In this document: piece after piece, positions 38,049 to 48,803 of the stretch | Layout: every line of letters begins with the position of its first letter | Position numbering within the stretch: position 1 is the stretch's first letter | Origin: Sphingomonas sp. LY54 | GTDB lineage: Bacteria; Pseudomonadota; Alphaproteobacteria; Sphingomonadales; Sphingomonadaceae | Assembly: GCF_035594035.1 (NCBI RefSeq) | Contig: NZ_CP141588.1 | Coordinates: forward strand, 2,634,501 to 2,698,500 | Reading direction: 5' to 3' | DNA length: 64,000 nucleotides | The notes under the pieces: model-generated | Database searches by the model: none | Seen by the model: only the letters and a program-made list of their open reading frames with translations | Told to the model about the DNA's origin: nothing | Made by a program: the position numbers and the translations under genes

Positions 38049-39322
38049 TCGCGAGCGACGCCTTCAGAGACAAAAGCTACGCGGTCCTTGGCCTTGCCCG
38101 ATCGGGCCTTGCGACGGTGGAAGCGCTCGCCGCCAGCGGCGCCAGCATCATGGCCTGGGACACGCGCGCGGACGCGCGGGCGGCGGTGGAAGGCAAGGCG
38201 CGCATCGCCGATCCGCTGACAACCGCGCTCTACGGCTTTGCCGGCGTGGTCGTCTCGCCCGGCGTGCCTTTGAATCGCCACCCGATCGCCGAGCGCGCGC
38301 GGCAGGCGAAGGTGCCGGTGATCGGCGACATCGAACTGTTCGCGCAGGCGCGCCCGTCGCTGCCGCCGCACAAGGTGGTCGGCATTACGGGCACGAACGG
38401 GAAATCGACGACGACCGCGCTCATTCATCACATCGTGAAGAGCGCCGGCCTGCCGACGACGATGGGCGGCAATATCGGCGCGCCGATCCTGGGACAGGAC
38501 CCGTTGCCGGAAGGTGGCGTCTACGTGCTCGAGCTTTCCTCCTACCAGATCGACCTCACCCGGAGCCTCGACTGCGACGTCTCGGTGCTGCTCAACGTCA
38601 GCCCGGATCATCTCGACCGTTACGACGGCATCGATGATTATGCCGCGTCCAAGGCGCGGCTGTTCGCGATGCAGTCGCCCGACCATGTCGCGGTCGTCGC
38701 CACCGAGGACGATTACACGCGGGCCATTGCCGGCCAGCTGACCGGCGAGCGCATCCTGGTCTCGTCCGAGGACGTCCGCGACCAGTCGCAATGGCCTTCG
38801 CTGCAAGGGCCGCACAACGCGCAGAACGTGGCCGCCGCCGTGGCCGCCGCGCAGGCACTGGGCGTGGCGACCGAGGTGATTGCCGAGGCGCTGCGCACCT
38901 ATCCCGGCCTGCCGCACCGCATGGAGCGGGTCGCCGAGCGGGAGGGCGTGCTGTTCGTCAACGACAGCAAGGCGACCAACCCGACCTCGACCGCGCCGGC
39001 CCTGGGCGCCTATCCGGCGGTCCACTGGATTCTCGGCGGCCTGCCCAAGTCCGACGATCTCGACGCCTGCGAGCCGTTCCTCGGCCATGTGAAGGCGGCC
39101 TACACGATCGGCGAGGCCGGCCCGCTGTTCGCGCGCCTGCTGGAAGGGAAGGTCCCGGTCAGCGAGAGCGGCAATCTGGCCGATGCCGTCGCGGCCGCTG
39201 CGCGCGCCGCCGCGCCGGGCGAGGTCGTATTGCTTTCGCCTGCCTGTGCATCGTTCGACCAGTTCAAGGATTATGAAGCGCGAGGCGACGCGTTTCGCGC
39301 CGCGGTGGAGGCCCTGGCATGA
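38045..39322 (+). CDS. murD: UDP-N-acetylmuramoylalanine--D-glutamate ligase
   Basis: 425 residues. The N-terminal Rossmann-like domain ([17 protein letters not shown]), ATP loop [42 protein letters not shown], and [15 protein letters not shown] are MurD patterns. It adds D-Glu to UDP-MurNAc-L-Ala. It overlaps mraY and ftsW by 4 nt each. Confidence 0.96.
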   Translation: MIASDAFRDKSYAVLGLARSGLATVEALAASGASIMAWDTRADARAAVEGKARIADPLTTALYGFAGVVVSPGVPLNRHPIAERARQAKVPVIGDIELFAQARPSLPPHKVVGITGTNGKSTTTALIHHIVKSAGLPTTMGGNIGAPILGQDPLPEGGVYVLELSSYQIDLTRSLDCDVSVLLNVSPDHLDRYDGIDDYAASKARLFAMQSPDHVAVVATEDDYTRAIAGQLTGERILVSSEDVRDQSQWPSLQGPHNAQNVAAAVAAAQALGVATEVIAEALRTYPGLPHRMERVAEREGVLFVNDSKATNPTSTAPALGAYPAVHWILGGLPKSDDLDACEPFLGHVKAAYTIGEAGPLFARLLEGKVPVSESGNLADAVAAAARAAAPGEVVLLSPACASFDQFKDYEARGDAFRAAVEALA

Positions 39323-40533
39323 GCCTTGTCGACGGCGCAAAATCGACCCGCAAGGCGATGGCCAACCGCCTCGGCCGTTCCGACCGCAGCGCGCTCGGCC
39401 GCTGGTTCTGGGAAATCGACCGCGTCCTTTTGCTGCTCGTGGCGGTGCTGATCTCGATCGGCCTGATCGCGGTCGCCGCGGCCTCGCCGGCGGCAGCGCA
39501 GCGTTATTCGGGCGGCGACTTCAGTTACGCCCCGCTCCATTATTTCTATCGGCAGCTCGTCTGGATCATCGCCGCGGTGCCGGTGATGATCGGCGTCTCG
39601 ATGCTGCCCAAGGCGACCGCCCGGCGGCTGTGCCTGGTGGGGGCGGTTGTCTTCACTGGCTTCCTGGTGCTGGTGCCGTTCGTCGGCAACGAGGTGAACG
39701 GCGCCCGGCGTTGGCTCGGCTTCGGCTTCGCCCAGTTCCAGCCGTCCGAATTTCTGAAGCCGATGTTTATCGTCTCGATCGCGTGGATCCTGTCGCTGCG
39801 GCAGCAGGACCTCAACCTGCCGGTCGTGCCGCTCACGGCGGTGCTGACCGGCCTTGTCGCCCTGCTCCTGATGCAGCAGCCCAATTTCGGCGAGACCGTG
39901 ATCTTCGCGGCGGCCTGGGTGATGCTGCTGACGCTGGCCGGCGTGCCGATGCGCTTCCTGATCCTCCTCGGCCTCGCTGCAGTGGTCGGGGTCGTACTGG
40001 CCTATTTCTTCTATCCGGTGGCGAATGACCGCATCAACGCCTTCCTGTTCGGCGGAGGCGGGGATACCGACACCTACCAGACCGACAGCGCATTGCGCAC
40101 ATTGACCTCGGGCGGCCTGTTCGGGACCGGTCCCGGCGGCGGCACCCGCAAGTTCAATCTGCCCGAGCCGCATACCGACTACATCTTCTCGGTGATCGGC
40201 GAGGAGTTCGGCATGGTCGCCTGCATGGCGATCGCGATCCTCTATCTGGTCATCGTCGCGCGCGTGCTGATCCGGCTGCTGCACGAGGAGGACATGTTCC
40301 TGGTGCTGGCGACCGCCGGCTTGGTGTGCCAATTCGGGCTGCAGGCGCTGATCAACATGGCGGTCAACGTCCAGCTCGCCCCGTCCAAGGGCATGACTTT
40401 GCCGTTCATTTCCTACGGCGGCTCGTCGATGGTGGCGCTGTCGATCGGCATGGGATTGCTGCTCGCCTTCACGCGGCGAAACCCCTATCTGCACCGCTCT
40501 CCCTATGTCGTGAAATGGAGCGGGCGCTCATGA
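39319..40533 (+). CDS. ftsW: SEDS peptidoglycan glycosyltransferase FtsW
   Basis: 404 residues, about ten membrane helices. SEDS motifs seen are NGARRWLGFGFAQFQPSEFLKPMFIV, LLMQQPNFGETVIF, GPGGGTRKFNLPEPHTDYIFSVIGEEFG (with the catalytic-region Glu/Asp) and PSKGMTLPFISYGGSSMVALSIGMGLLLAFTRRNP. It polymerises lipid II at the septum with FtsI. About 35 cytosolic residues precede the first helix. Confidence 0.96.
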   Translation: MSLVDGAKSTRKAMANRLGRSDRSALGRWFWEIDRVLLLLVAVLISIGLIAVAAASPAAAQRYSGGDFSYAPLHYFYRQLVWIIAAVPVMIGVSMLPKATARRLCLVGAVVFTGFLVLVPFVGNEVNGARRWLGFGFAQFQPSEFLKPMFIVSIAWILSLRQQDLNLPVVPLTAVLTGLVALLLMQQPNFGETVIFAAAWVMLLTLAGVPMRFLILLGLAAVVGVVLAYFFYPVANDRINAFLFGGGGDTDTYQTDSALRTLTSGGLFGTGPGGGTRKFNLPEPHTDYIFSVIGEEFGMVACMAIAILYLVIVARVLIRLLHEEDMFLVLATAGLVCQFGLQALINMAVNVQLAPSKGMTLPFISYGGSSMVALSIGMGLLLAFTRRNPYLHRSPYVVKWSGRS

Positions 40534-41690
40534 GCAGTTTCCGGGTATCGCGCCACTATGTCCTCGCTGCCGGCGGTACCGGCGGCCATATGATCCCCGC
40601 CCATGCGCTGGCGGAGGAGCTGACCGCGCGCGGCCATCGCGTCGCGCTCATCACCGACGATCGCGGCGCCCGCATCCCGGGCCTGTTCGAAGGCACCCAG
40701 GTCCATATCCTGCCGGCCGGGCGCCTCGCCGGCGGCCCGATCGGCTGGCTGAAGGCGGCGCGCGCCATCCTCACCGGCCGGGCGATGGCCTCGCGCCTCT
40801 ACGAGACCTTCCGGCCCTCGGCCGTGATCGGCTTCGGCGGCTATCCGGCGCTGCCGGCTTTGCTCGCCGCCCGGCGCGATGGCATCCCGACCCTGGTCCA
40901 CGAGCAGAATGCCGTGCTCGGCCGCGTCAACCGCCTCGTCGCCACGAAGGTCGATGCGATCGCGACCGCTTATCCCGAGATCCAGCGGCTGCCGGCGGCG
41001 CAGAAGGGCAAGGTCCATCTCGTCGGCAATCCGGTCCGCGACGAGGTGCTGGCGCTGCGCGACCAGCCCTTCCCCAAGCTCGCCGAGGACGGCGTGTTCC
41101 GCGTGCTCGTCACCGGCGGCAGCCAGGGCGCGACGATCCTCTCCAGCGTGGTGCCCGACGGGCTCGCTTTGCTGCCCGAGCATTTCCGACGCCGCTTGCA
41201 GGTGACGCAGCAATGCCGGGCCGAGGATATCGAGGAAGTGCGCGCCCGCTATGCCGCGCTCGGCATACCGGCCGATCTCGCAACTTATATGCCAGATTTG
41301 CCCGAGCGGCTCGCCTGGTCGCACCTCGTCATCGCCCGCGCCGGCGCCTCGACCATCGCCGAGCTCACCGCTGCCGGGCGACCGGCGATCCTGATCCCGC
41401 TGCCGAGCGCGACCGACGACCACCAGACCTACAATGCGCGCGAGATGGCCAAGGCCGGCGGCGCGCGGATGATCGCGCAGAAGGATTTCACGCCGGTGGA
41501 GCTGGCCAAGCAGATGCAGAAACTGGGCCTGGAGCCCGCCGCCTTGGCCAATGCCGCCGAGCGCGCCCGCGCCGTCGGCCGGCCTGACGCCGCGAAGGAC
41601 CTTGCCGATCTCGTCGAGCGCTCGGGCCGGCAGTCCGGCGCTGGGCTCGAGGAAATCAGCGGCGCGGCGCTCCGGGGCGCGCGCGCATGA
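40530..41690 (+). CDS. murG: UDP-GlcNAc:undecaprenyl-PP-MurNAc-pentapeptide GlcNAc transferase
   Basis: 386 residues, GT-B fold, family 28. The glycine-rich loops [21 protein letters not shown] and [44 protein letters not shown], and [35 protein letters not shown] are visible. It makes lipid II at the inner face of the membrane. The ATG at 40530 overlaps the ftsW stop. Confidence 0.96.
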   Translation: MSSFRVSRHYVLAAGGTGGHMIPAHALAEELTARGHRVALITDDRGARIPGLFEGTQVHILPAGRLAGGPIGWLKAARAILTGRAMASRLYETFRPSAVIGFGGYPALPALLAARRDGIPTLVHEQNAVLGRVNRLVATKVDAIATAYPEIQRLPAAQKGKVHLVGNPVRDEVLALRDQPFPKLAEDGVFRVLVTGGSQGATILSSVVPDGLALLPEHFRRRLQVTQQCRAEDIEEVRARYAALGIPADLATYMPDLPERLAWSHLVIARAGASTIAELTAAGRPAILIPLPSATDDHQTYNAREMAKAGGARMIAQKDFTPVELAKQMQKLGLEPAALANAAERARAVGRPDAAKDLADLVERSGRQSGAGLEEISGAALRGARA

Positions 41691-43099
41691 GGGGCGTCGG
41701 CACCGACATCGGCACCATCCATTTCGTCGGCATCGGCGGCATCGGCATGTCCGGCATCGCCGAAGTGATGCACATATTGGGCTACAAGGTGCAGGGCTCG
41801 GACGTCACCGAGGGCTATGTCGTCGAGGGCCTGCGCAAGCAGGGCATTGCCGTGATGATCGGCCACCGGCCCGAGAACGTCGCCGAAGCCGCGGTCGTCG
41901 TCACCTCGAGCGCGATCAAGCGCGACAATCCCGAGGTCGAATATGCGCTAGAGCGCCGCATCCCCGTGGTGCGGCGGGCCGAGATGCTGGCCGAGCTGAT
42001 GCGGCTCAAATCGACCGTCGCCATCGCCGGCACGCACGGCAAGACCACGACGACGTCGATGGTCGCGGCGCTACTCGATGCGGGAGGGATCGATCCCACC
42101 GTCATCAACGGCGGCATCATCAACGCCTACGGGTCGAACGCCCGGCTCGGCAAATCCGACTGGATGGTGGTCGAGGCCGACGAGAGCGACGGCAGCTTCC
42201 TGCGCCTCGACGGCACGATCGCGGTCGTGACCAATATCGATCCCGAGCATCTCGACCATTACGGCAATTTCGACAAGGCCAAGGACGCCTATGTCGAGTT
42301 CGTCGAGAACGTGCCTTTTTACGGCGCGGCTCTGCTCTGCGTCGACCATCCCGAGGTGCAGGCGATCATCCCGCGCCTGCAAGACCGCCGCGTCGTCACC
42401 TACGGCTTTGCGGCTCTCGCCGATCTGCGCGCCGACAATGTGACGCCGATAGCCGGCGGCAACCGCTTCGACGTTTCGGTCCGCAACCGCGCCGGCGACA
42501 TCCGCACGATCGCCGACGTCGAACTGCCCATGCCGGGCCGCCACAATGTCCAGAACGCGCTCGCCGCGATCGGGGTCGCGATCGAGCTTGGCATCCCTGA
42601 CGACGTCATCGCCAAGGGCTTCGAGAAGTTCCACGGCGTCAAACGCCGCTTCACCAATGTCGGCGTGATCGAAGGCGTCACCATCATCGACGATTACGGC
42701 CACCATCCGGTCGAGATCAAAGCCGTCCTCGCCGCCGCCCGCGAAGGCGCGCAGGGCAGGGTGATCGCCGTCGTCCAGCCGCACCGCTTCACGCGCCTCC
42801 GCGACTTGATGGAGGAGTTTCAGGGCGCCTTCAACGACGCCGACATCGTCTATGTCGCCCCGGTCTACACCGCCGGCGAGGAGCCGATCGACGGCGTCGA
42901 CGCCGAGGCGCTTGTCAGCGGCCTCAAGCAGCGCGGCCACCGCGCGGTCAGCAAGGTCGAGGGGCCGGACGATCTCGCCCGGCAATTGCGCGACGTCGCC
43001 GGCCGCGGCGACATGGTGATCTGCCTCGGCGCTGGCGACATCACCAAATGGGCGGCCGGCCTCGCCGAAGGCATCAAGCAGTCGAGGCTCGCCAAATGA
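41687..43099 (+). CDS. murC: UDP-N-acetylmuramate--L-alanine ligase
   Basis: 470 residues: [30 protein letters not shown] loop [48 protein letters not shown] and [12 protein letters not shown]. These define MurC, the first amino-acid ligase of the peptidoglycan stem. It overlaps murG and murB by 4 nt. Confidence 0.97.
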   Translation: MRGVGTDIGTIHFVGIGGIGMSGIAEVMHILGYKVQGSDVTEGYVVEGLRKQGIAVMIGHRPENVAEAAVVVTSSAIKRDNPEVEYALERRIPVVRRAEMLAELMRLKSTVAIAGTHGKTTTTSMVAALLDAGGIDPTVINGGIINAYGSNARLGKSDWMVVEADESDGSFLRLDGTIAVVTNIDPEHLDHYGNFDKAKDAYVEFVENVPFYGAALLCVDHPEVQAIIPRLQDRRVVTYGFAALADLRADNVTPIAGGNRFDVSVRNRAGDIRTIADVELPMPGRHNVQNALAAIGVAIELGIPDDVIAKGFEKFHGVKRRFTNVGVIEGVTIIDDYGHHPVEIKAVLAAAREGAQGRVIAVVQPHRFTRLRDLMEEFQGAFNDADIVYVAPVYTAGEEPIDGVDAEALVSGLKQRGHRAVSKVEGPDDLARQLRDVAGRGDMVICLGAGDITKWAAGLAEGIKQSRLAK

Positions 43100-44007
43100 G
43101 CGTCGCCACTTTGCCCCGCGTCCGCGGCCGTCTGACGCCCGATGCGCCGCTCGCGCCTTTGGTGTGGTTCAAGGCGGGCGGCACCGCGCAATGGCTGTTC
43201 GAGCCCGCCGATGTCGAGGATCTTGCGGCCTTCCTCGCCGATCTCGATCCGGCGCTGCCGGTGCTCGGCCTCGGTCTTGGTTCGAACCTGATCGTCCGCG
43301 ACGGCGGCGTCCCGGGCGTCGTGGTCCGCCTCGGCAAGCCTTTCGCCAAGGTCGAGCGCGTCGATCCCACGACGGTCCGGTGCGGCGGCGGCGCCAGCGG
43401 CATCCTCGTCTCGTCGACCGCCCGCGACGCCGGCATTGCCGGGCTCGAATTCCTGCGCTCCATTCCTGGCACGGTCGGCGGGTTCGTGCGCATGAACGGC
43501 GGCGCCTATGGCCGCGAGGTGAAGGACATCCTCGTCGAGTGCGACGTCGTCCTGCGCTCCGGCGAGCGCAAGACGCTGCCGCTTGGCGACCTCGGCTACA
43601 TCTATCGCCACAGCGAGTTGCCCGAAGGCAGCATCGTCGTCGCCGCGACCTTCCGCGGCCATGCCGGCGATCCCGCCGCGATCCAGGCCGAGATGGACCG
43701 GATCGCCGCCGAGCGCGAGGCGAGCCAGCCTTTGCGGAGCCGCACCGGCGGCTCGACCTTCAAGAACCCGCCGGGCACCAAGGCCTGGAAGCTGGTCGAC
43801 GAAGCCGGCTGTCGCGGGCTGACCGTCGGCGACGCGCAGGTCTCGGAGAAGCATTGCAACTTCCTCCTCAACCTCGGCAGCGCGAGCGCTGCGGACATCG
43901 AGGGGCTGGGCGAGGAAGTGCGGCGCCGGGTGCGCGAGCATGCCGGGATCGAGCTCGAATGGGAAATCCAGCGGGTGGGCACGAAGGTGAGGAATGAGCG
44001 TGGTTGA
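43096..44007 (+). CDS. murB: UDP-N-acetylenolpyruvoylglucosamine reductase
   Basis: 303 residues, an FAD enzyme of the shorter type II kind. [67 protein letters not shown] and [21 protein letters not shown] (with late Glu) are MurB motifs. It reduces enolpyruvyl-GlcNAc to MurNAc. It overlaps ddl by 14 nt. Confidence 0.96.
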   Translation: MSVATLPRVRGRLTPDAPLAPLVWFKAGGTAQWLFEPADVEDLAAFLADLDPALPVLGLGLGSNLIVRDGGVPGVVVRLGKPFAKVERVDPTTVRCGGGASGILVSSTARDAGIAGLEFLRSIPGTVGGFVRMNGGAYGREVKDILVECDVVLRSGERKTLPLGDLGYIYRHSELPEGSIVVAATFRGHAGDPAAIQAEMDRIAAEREASQPLRSRTGGSTFKNPPGTKAWKLVDEAGCRGLTVGDAQVSEKHCNFLLNLGSASAADIEGLGEEVRRRVREHAGIELEWEIQRVGTKVRNERG

Positions 44008-44920
44008 GAAGCTTCATGTCGCGGTCCTGATGGGCGGTCTTTCGGCCGAGCGGGACGTGTCGCTGTCCAGCGGCGCTGGCGTCGCCGATGCGCTCGAGAG
44101 CCTCGGCCACCGCGTCACCCGCATCGACATGGGCCGCGACGTCGCCCAGAAGCTCACCGAGGCCAATCCCGACGTGGTGTTCAACGCGCTCCACGGCACG
44201 CCCGGCGAGGACGGCACCGTCCAGGGCATGATGGACCTGATGGGCCTGAAATATACCCATAGCGGCCTCGTCACATCGGTGATCGCGATCGACAAGGAAC
44301 TCACCAAGCAGGCGCTGGTGCCGCACGGCATCCGCATGCCCGGCGGCCATATCGTCGAGAGCGAGAGCCTTTATGCCAGCGACCCGATGGCGCGTCCCTA
44401 TGTTCTGAAGCCGGTCAACGAAGGGTCGTCGGTCGGCGTCGCCATCGTCACGGACGAAGGCAATTACGGCAACCCGATCGGCCGCGATGTCGAGGGGCCG
44501 TGGCAGCATTTCGACCGCTTGCTCGCCGAGCCCTTCATCCGCGGCCGCGAGCTTACCGCCGCGGTGCTGGGAGACGAGGCATTGGCGGTCACCGAGCTGC
44601 GTCCCAAGTCCGGCTTCTACGATTACGATTCCAAATATACCGACGGCATGACCGAGCATGTCTGCCCGGCCGAGATTCCCGACGATGTGCGCGACGCGGC
44701 GCTGGCGATGGCGCTGGAGGCGCATCGTTTGCTCGGCTGCAAGGGCACCTCGCGCTCCGACTTCCGCTGGGACGACGAGAAGGGCGTAGAAGGCCTCTTC
44801 CTGCTCGAAGTGAACACGCAGCCCGGCATGACGCCGCTCAGCCTAGTGCCGGAGCAGGCCAAATATCGCGGCATGAGCTATGCCGAGCTGGTCCAGCGGA
44901 TCGTCGAGGAGGCCCTATGA
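43994..44920 (+). CDS. ddl: D-alanine--D-alanine ligase
   Basis: 308 residues, ATP-grasp fold. LMGGLSAERDVSLSSGAGV, ALHGTPGEDGTVQGMMDLMGLKYTHSG, VLKPVNEGSSVGVAIV, ELTAAVLGDEAL and FLLEVNTQPGMTPLSLVPEQAKYRGMSYAELV match Ddl. The start lies inside murB, the longest overlap in the cluster. It supplies D-Ala-D-Ala to MurF. Confidence 0.96.
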   Translation: MSVVEKLHVAVLMGGLSAERDVSLSSGAGVADALESLGHRVTRIDMGRDVAQKLTEANPDVVFNALHGTPGEDGTVQGMMDLMGLKYTHSGLVTSVIAIDKELTKQALVPHGIRMPGGHIVESESLYASDPMARPYVLKPVNEGSSVGVAIVTDEGNYGNPIGRDVEGPWQHFDRLLAEPFIRGRELTAAVLGDEALAVTELRPKSGFYDYDSKYTDGMTEHVCPAEIPDDVRDAALAMALEAHRLLGCKGTSRSDFRWDDEKGVEGLFLLEVNTQPGMTPLSLVPEQAKYRGMSYAELVQRIVEEAL

Positions 44921-45852
44921 GCGCACGCATCGCGCGCGGCTCGTCCGCGGCGAAGTCCAGGCCCAAGGCCAAGCCGACCGCCCGCGGCAAGAGCCGCAAG
45001 AAGCAGCCGGGCATGTTCGACGCGCTTCCCGTGGCGCCCGAGACGATCCGGCGCATCAGCCTGTGGATTTTCGGCGGCATGATCGTCGCGCTCACTTTGG
45101 CGATCGGCGTCGCAATGCAGGTCCCGCAGATGATCGGCACGGCGATCGGCCAGAGCGTCGGCGACGCGGGCTTCGAGGTGAAGCGCGTCGAGATCAAGGG
45201 CCTCAACCGGATGGAGCGTCTGCCCGTCTATGCGGTCGCGCTCGATCAGGATTCGATGGCGATGCCGCTCGTCGATCTGGACGGCACGCGCGAGAAGTTG
45301 CTGCGCTTCGGCTGGGTGCGCGACGCGCGCGTCTCGCGCCGCTGGCCCGATACCCTGGTCGTCGACGTGGTCGAGCGCCAGCCCGCTGCGATCTGGCAGA
45401 ACAACCAGCAACTGGCATTGATCGACCGCGAAGGCGTGCTGCTGGAGCAGGTTCGGCTGGAGGCGATGCCCGATCTGCCGCTGGTCATCGGCCCGGCCGC
45501 CAACCGACATGTCAACGAGTTCGAGGCCCTGTTCGAGGCCACGCCGCAACTGAAGCCGATGCTGGCCGGCGCGACCTGGATCGGCGGCCGCCGCTGGGAC
45601 ATCCGCTTCCAATCGGGCGAAGTGCTTGCGCTGCCCGAAGGGCCGGCGGCGGCGCAGAAGGCGCTCGCCCATTTCGCTCGGATGGACAAGGCGACGCAAT
45701 TGCTCGGCCGCGGCCTCGTGCGCTTCGACATGCGCATCCCCGGCAAGATCATCGTGCGCGTCTCCGACGAGCCCGGCAGCACCGTGCCGAAATTCGACCC
45801 CGCGGCGGAAGCTCCGGGCAGCGCCGGCGTCGATCCGGCGACGACGATATGA
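44917..45852 (+). CDS. ftsQ: Cell division protein FtsQ
   Basis: 311 residues. A basic cytosolic segment (about 45 residues, SRPKAKPTARGKSRKKQPG) precedes one membrane helix (about 47-68). The periplasmic POTRA domain FEVKRVEIKGLNRMERLPVYAVAL and the FtsQ domain with GWVRDARVSRRWPDTLVVDVVERQPAAIWQ...LIDREG follow. It recruits FtsL/FtsB and regulates FtsWI. GAGGAGG precedes the ATG, which overlaps the ddl stop. Confidence 0.94.
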   Translation: MSARIARGSSAAKSRPKAKPTARGKSRKKQPGMFDALPVAPETIRRISLWIFGGMIVALTLAIGVAMQVPQMIGTAIGQSVGDAGFEVKRVEIKGLNRMERLPVYAVALDQDSMAMPLVDLDGTREKLLRFGWVRDARVSRRWPDTLVVDVVERQPAAIWQNNQQLALIDREGVLLEQVRLEAMPDLPLVIGPAANRHVNEFEALFEATPQLKPMLAGATWIGGRRWDIRFQSGEVLALPEGPAAAQKALAHFARMDKATQLLGRGLVRFDMRIPGKIIVRVSDEPGSTVPKFDPAAEAPGSAGVDPATTI

Positions 45853-47120
45853 GGACCCGCATGCCGCCGCCCGCAACCCGCAAGCTCGTCACCGCACTCG
45901 ATATCGGCTCGTCGAAAGTCTCGGCGCTGATCGCCGAGCCGACCGACGACGGCGAACTCAAGATACTGGGCACCGGCCAGCGCGAGAGCCGCGGGGTCAA
46001 GCGCGGCTTCATCGCCGACATGGAGCGGACCGAAGCGGCGATCCGCGAGGCGGTCGAGCAGGCCGAGCGCATCGCCGGCACCAATATCGACGACGTGTTC
46101 GTCGGCTTCTCGGCGGGCGGGCTGGTCAGCACCGTCGCCAGCGTGGAAGTCGAGATCGGCGGCCGCCGCGTCGAGCAGGCCGACATCCACAATCTCCTCT
46201 CCGCCGGCCGCAACTCGATCGACCCGGAAGGCCGCATGCTGCTGCACGCGCTGCCGGCCATGTACACGGTCGACGGGCTGCAGGGCGTCAAGAAGCCGCT
46301 CGGTCTCCACGCCGACAAGCTCGCGGTCGACATCCACGTCATCGCCGGCGAGCCCTCGCCGGTCCGCAATCTCGACCTGTGCGTCCGCTCGGCGCATCTC
46401 GGGGTCGAGGCGATCGTCGCCTCGCCCGTCGCTGCGGGCAAGGCCTGCCTCAGCGAGGAGGAACGGGAACTGGGCGTGGCTTTGGTCGAGATGGGCGCGG
46501 GCGTCACCAACGTCTCGGTTTTCGCCGGCGGCATGCTGGTCGGGCTGAAGGCGCTCGGCATCGGCGGCATCGACATCACCGACGACATCGCCTCGGCCTT
46601 CGGCACGCGCCGCGTCGAGGCCGAGCGGCTGAAATGCTTCTACGGATCGGCGACGACCAGCCCGCGCGACAATCACGACATGATCGACATCGCGCCGCTC
46701 GCCGGGTCCGAGGAAGGGACCGAGGCGACCCGCATTACCCGCGCCCAATTGATCGCGGTCATCCGTCAGCGGCTGGAGCAGTTGATGGACGAGATTGCGG
46801 CCGCGCTGAAGGAGCTCGGCTTCTCCGGGCCGTTCGGCCGCCAGGTCGTCCTCACCGGCGGAGGATCGGAGCTGAAGGGCATGGCCGATTACGCGCAGGG
46901 CGTGCTCGGCCGCGCGGTCCGCATCGGCCGTCCGAAGATGCCCGGCCTGCCCGAAGCGCACAGCGGACCCGCCTTCACCACCCTCGCGGGTTTGGCACAG
47001 TTCGCCGCTTCAAAGGAACTGGACCTGCGCCAGATCGCTGGAACCGAAACGACCGTCCGGAAATCGGACGGCGGGAACCTTGTTCAGCGCCTGATCTCGG
47101 TCTTTCGGAGCAATTATTAG
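45849..47120 (+). CDS. ftsA: Cell division protein FtsA
   Basis: 423 residues of the actin/ASKHA fold: TALDIGSSKVSALIAEP, the SHS2 insert with VFVGFSAGGLVSTVASVEVEIGGRRVEQADIHNLL, VEMGAGVTNVSVFAGGML, VVLTGGGSELKGMADYAQGVLGRAVRIGRPKMPGLP, and a C-terminal amphipathic helix NLVQRLISVFRSNY for membrane binding. It tethers FtsZ to the membrane. It starts on the ftsQ stop (ATGA). Confidence 0.97.
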   Translation: MRTRMPPPATRKLVTALDIGSSKVSALIAEPTDDGELKILGTGQRESRGVKRGFIADMERTEAAIREAVEQAERIAGTNIDDVFVGFSAGGLVSTVASVEVEIGGRRVEQADIHNLLSAGRNSIDPEGRMLLHALPAMYTVDGLQGVKKPLGLHADKLAVDIHVIAGEPSPVRNLDLCVRSAHLGVEAIVASPVAAGKACLSEEERELGVALVEMGAGVTNVSVFAGGMLVGLKALGIGGIDITDDIASAFGTRRVEAERLKCFYGSATTSPRDNHDMIDIAPLAGSEEGTEATRITRAQLIAVIRQRLEQLMDEIAAALKELGFSGPFGRQVVLTGGGSELKGMADYAQGVLGRAVRIGRPKMPGLPEAHSGPAFTTLAGLAQFAASKELDLRQIAGTETTVRKSDGGNLVQRLISVFRSNY

Positions 47121-47122
47121 GG

Positions 47123-47183
47123 TTAATTTTCCAACATGTTAACTTTTCGCTTCCGTCCGCGAATCGGGTCGTGCAAAAGAATC
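47123..47183 (+). promoter_or_regulatory. ftsZ leader with two GANTC sites
   Basis: The 110-nt ftsA-ftsZ gap is the only sizeable one inside the division cluster. It holds GAATC at 47161-47165 and again at 47179-47183 (CcrM-type methylation sites), and TTAA at 47123 and 47139 (12 nt apart, not the CtrA spacing). In Caulobacter ftsZ is controlled by CcrM/GcrA and CtrA, so a separate ftsZ promoter is plausible here. Confidence 0.45.
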
Positions 47184-47230
47184 TTCAAGGGCGCGTTGTC
47201 GCGTAATGTTTCGAGCAGGGGAGAAGGCCA

Positions 47231-48694
47231 GTGAGCATCGATTTCATCCGACCTGAGGTGGACGAACTGCGGCCTCGGATCAGCGTCATCGGCGTCGGCG
47301 GAGCGGGCGGCAACGCCATCGCCAACATGATCAACAGCGACGTCCAGGGCGTCGACTTCATCGTCGCCAACACCGACGCGCAGGCATTGAACGCCTCCCA
47401 GGCGGATCAGCGCATCCAGCTCGGCCTCAAGATTACGCAGGGTCTCGGCGCGGGTTCGCGGCCGGAGATCGGCAAGGCCGCCGCCGAAGAGACGATCATG
47501 GAGATCGAGAAGGCGCTCGAAGGCGCGCATATGTGCTTCATCGCCGCCGGCATGGGCGGCGGCACCGGCACCGGCGCCGCCCCGGTCATCGCCAAGGCGG
47601 CGCGCGACCGCGGCATCCTGACCGTAGGCGTCGTTACCAAGCCGTTCGCGTTCGAGGGCAACCGTCGCGGCCGCTCGGCCGATGCCGGCATCGCCGAGCT
47701 GCAGCAGCACGTCGACACGCTGATCGTCATCCCGAACCAAAACCTGTTCCGCATCGCCAATCCGAACACGACCTTCAAGGAAGCGTTCCAGATGGCCGAC
47801 GAGGTGCTGCAGCAGGGTGTGCGGGGCATCACCGACCTGATGGTCATGCCGGGCCTCATCAACCTCGACTTCGCCGACGTCCGCTCGGTGATGGGCGAGA
47901 TGGGCAAGGCGATGATGGGCACCGGCGAGGCTTCCGGCGACAATCGCGCCATCGAAGCGGCCGAACAGGCGATCGCCAACCCGCTGCTCGACGGCGTGAG
48001 CATGCAGGGCGCCAAGGGCGTGATCATCTCGATCACCGGCGGCGAGGACATGCGCCTGATGGAGGTCGACGAGGCCGCCAACCACATCCGCGAGTTGGTC
48101 GATCCCGACGCCAACATCATCTGGGGCTCGGCGTTCAACAACGACCTCGAGGGCAAGATCCGCGTCTCTGTCGTCGCCACCGGCATCGATGCCGACGCGC
48201 AGGCGCAGCAGCCGGCGGCTCCGGCCAAAGTTTTCGCTTTCCCGACCGGATCGCGCACCGGCGACGCCCGCCCGGCCCCGCAGCCGGTGCCCGAGCCCGA
48301 GATCGTTTCGGAAATGGACGCCGAGCCGGCGCTCGAAACCCCGACCGAACTCAGCCTGGAAACGCCTGCGCCGGCCGATGAGCTGTCGCTCGACGCCCCA
48401 GCCGCCGAGACCGAGGAAGAGGAATTGCTGCTCGGCAGCGGCGACATGCTCGCCGACGAAGAGCCGGCCGAGACCGCCGAAGAGCCGCGTCCGGGCACCC
48501 GCTCGTGGCTCGCCGCCCAGGAGAGCGCGCCGGCCCCGGCCGCGCGTTCGGGCGGCACTCTGTTCGAGCGCATGTCGAACATCGCCCGCGGCGCCGCCAA
48601 GGCGCAGGTCGAGGAAGAAGCGGCCCCGGTGGCGCGCGGCAACCGCGATCCGCTCGACATCCCGCGCTTCCTCAATCGGCAGAACAACCAATAG
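47231..48694 (+). CDS. ftsZ: Cell division GTPase FtsZ
   Basis: 487 residues from a GTG (CAGGGGAGAAGG upstream). The tubulin-like core has [18 protein letters not shown], the GGGTGTG loop in [27 protein letters not shown] and [19 protein letters not shown] long acidic, disordered linker of about 150 residues follows. The conserved C-terminal peptide [15 protein letters not shown] binds FtsA. It assembles the Z ring. Confidence 0.98.
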   Translation: MSIDFIRPEVDELRPRISVIGVGGAGGNAIANMINSDVQGVDFIVANTDAQALNASQADQRIQLGLKITQGLGAGSRPEIGKAAAEETIMEIEKALEGAHMCFIAAGMGGGTGTGAAPVIAKAARDRGILTVGVVTKPFAFEGNRRGRSADAGIAELQQHVDTLIVIPNQNLFRIANPNTTFKEAFQMADEVLQQGVRGITDLMVMPGLINLDFADVRSVMGEMGKAMMGTGEASGDNRAIEAAEQAIANPLLDGVSMQGAKGVIISITGGEDMRLMEVDEAANHIRELVDPDANIIWGSAFNNDLEGKIRVSVVATGIDADAQAQQPAAPAKVFAFPTGSRTGDARPAPQPVPEPEIVSEMDAEPALETPTELSLETPAPADELSLDAPAAETEEEELLLGSGDMLADEEPAETAEEPRPGTRSWLAAQESAPAPAARSGGTLFERMSNIARGAAKAQVEEEAAPVARGNRDPLDIPRFLNRQNNQ

Positions 48695-48803
48695 GGTTGG
48701 TTCCCTCAGGGTGCCCCCGGTTCATCGCCGCGGGGCACCCATTGGGCGCAGAATCAGCGCCTTAGACATTGCCGATACAGGTTCGGGGGGGCTTATCGGC
48801 CGC

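Noticed and set aside
47123..47142. CtrA binding site from the two TTAA sequences before ftsZ
   Set aside because: The half-sites are 12 nt apart instead of 7, so they do not fit the known spacing.
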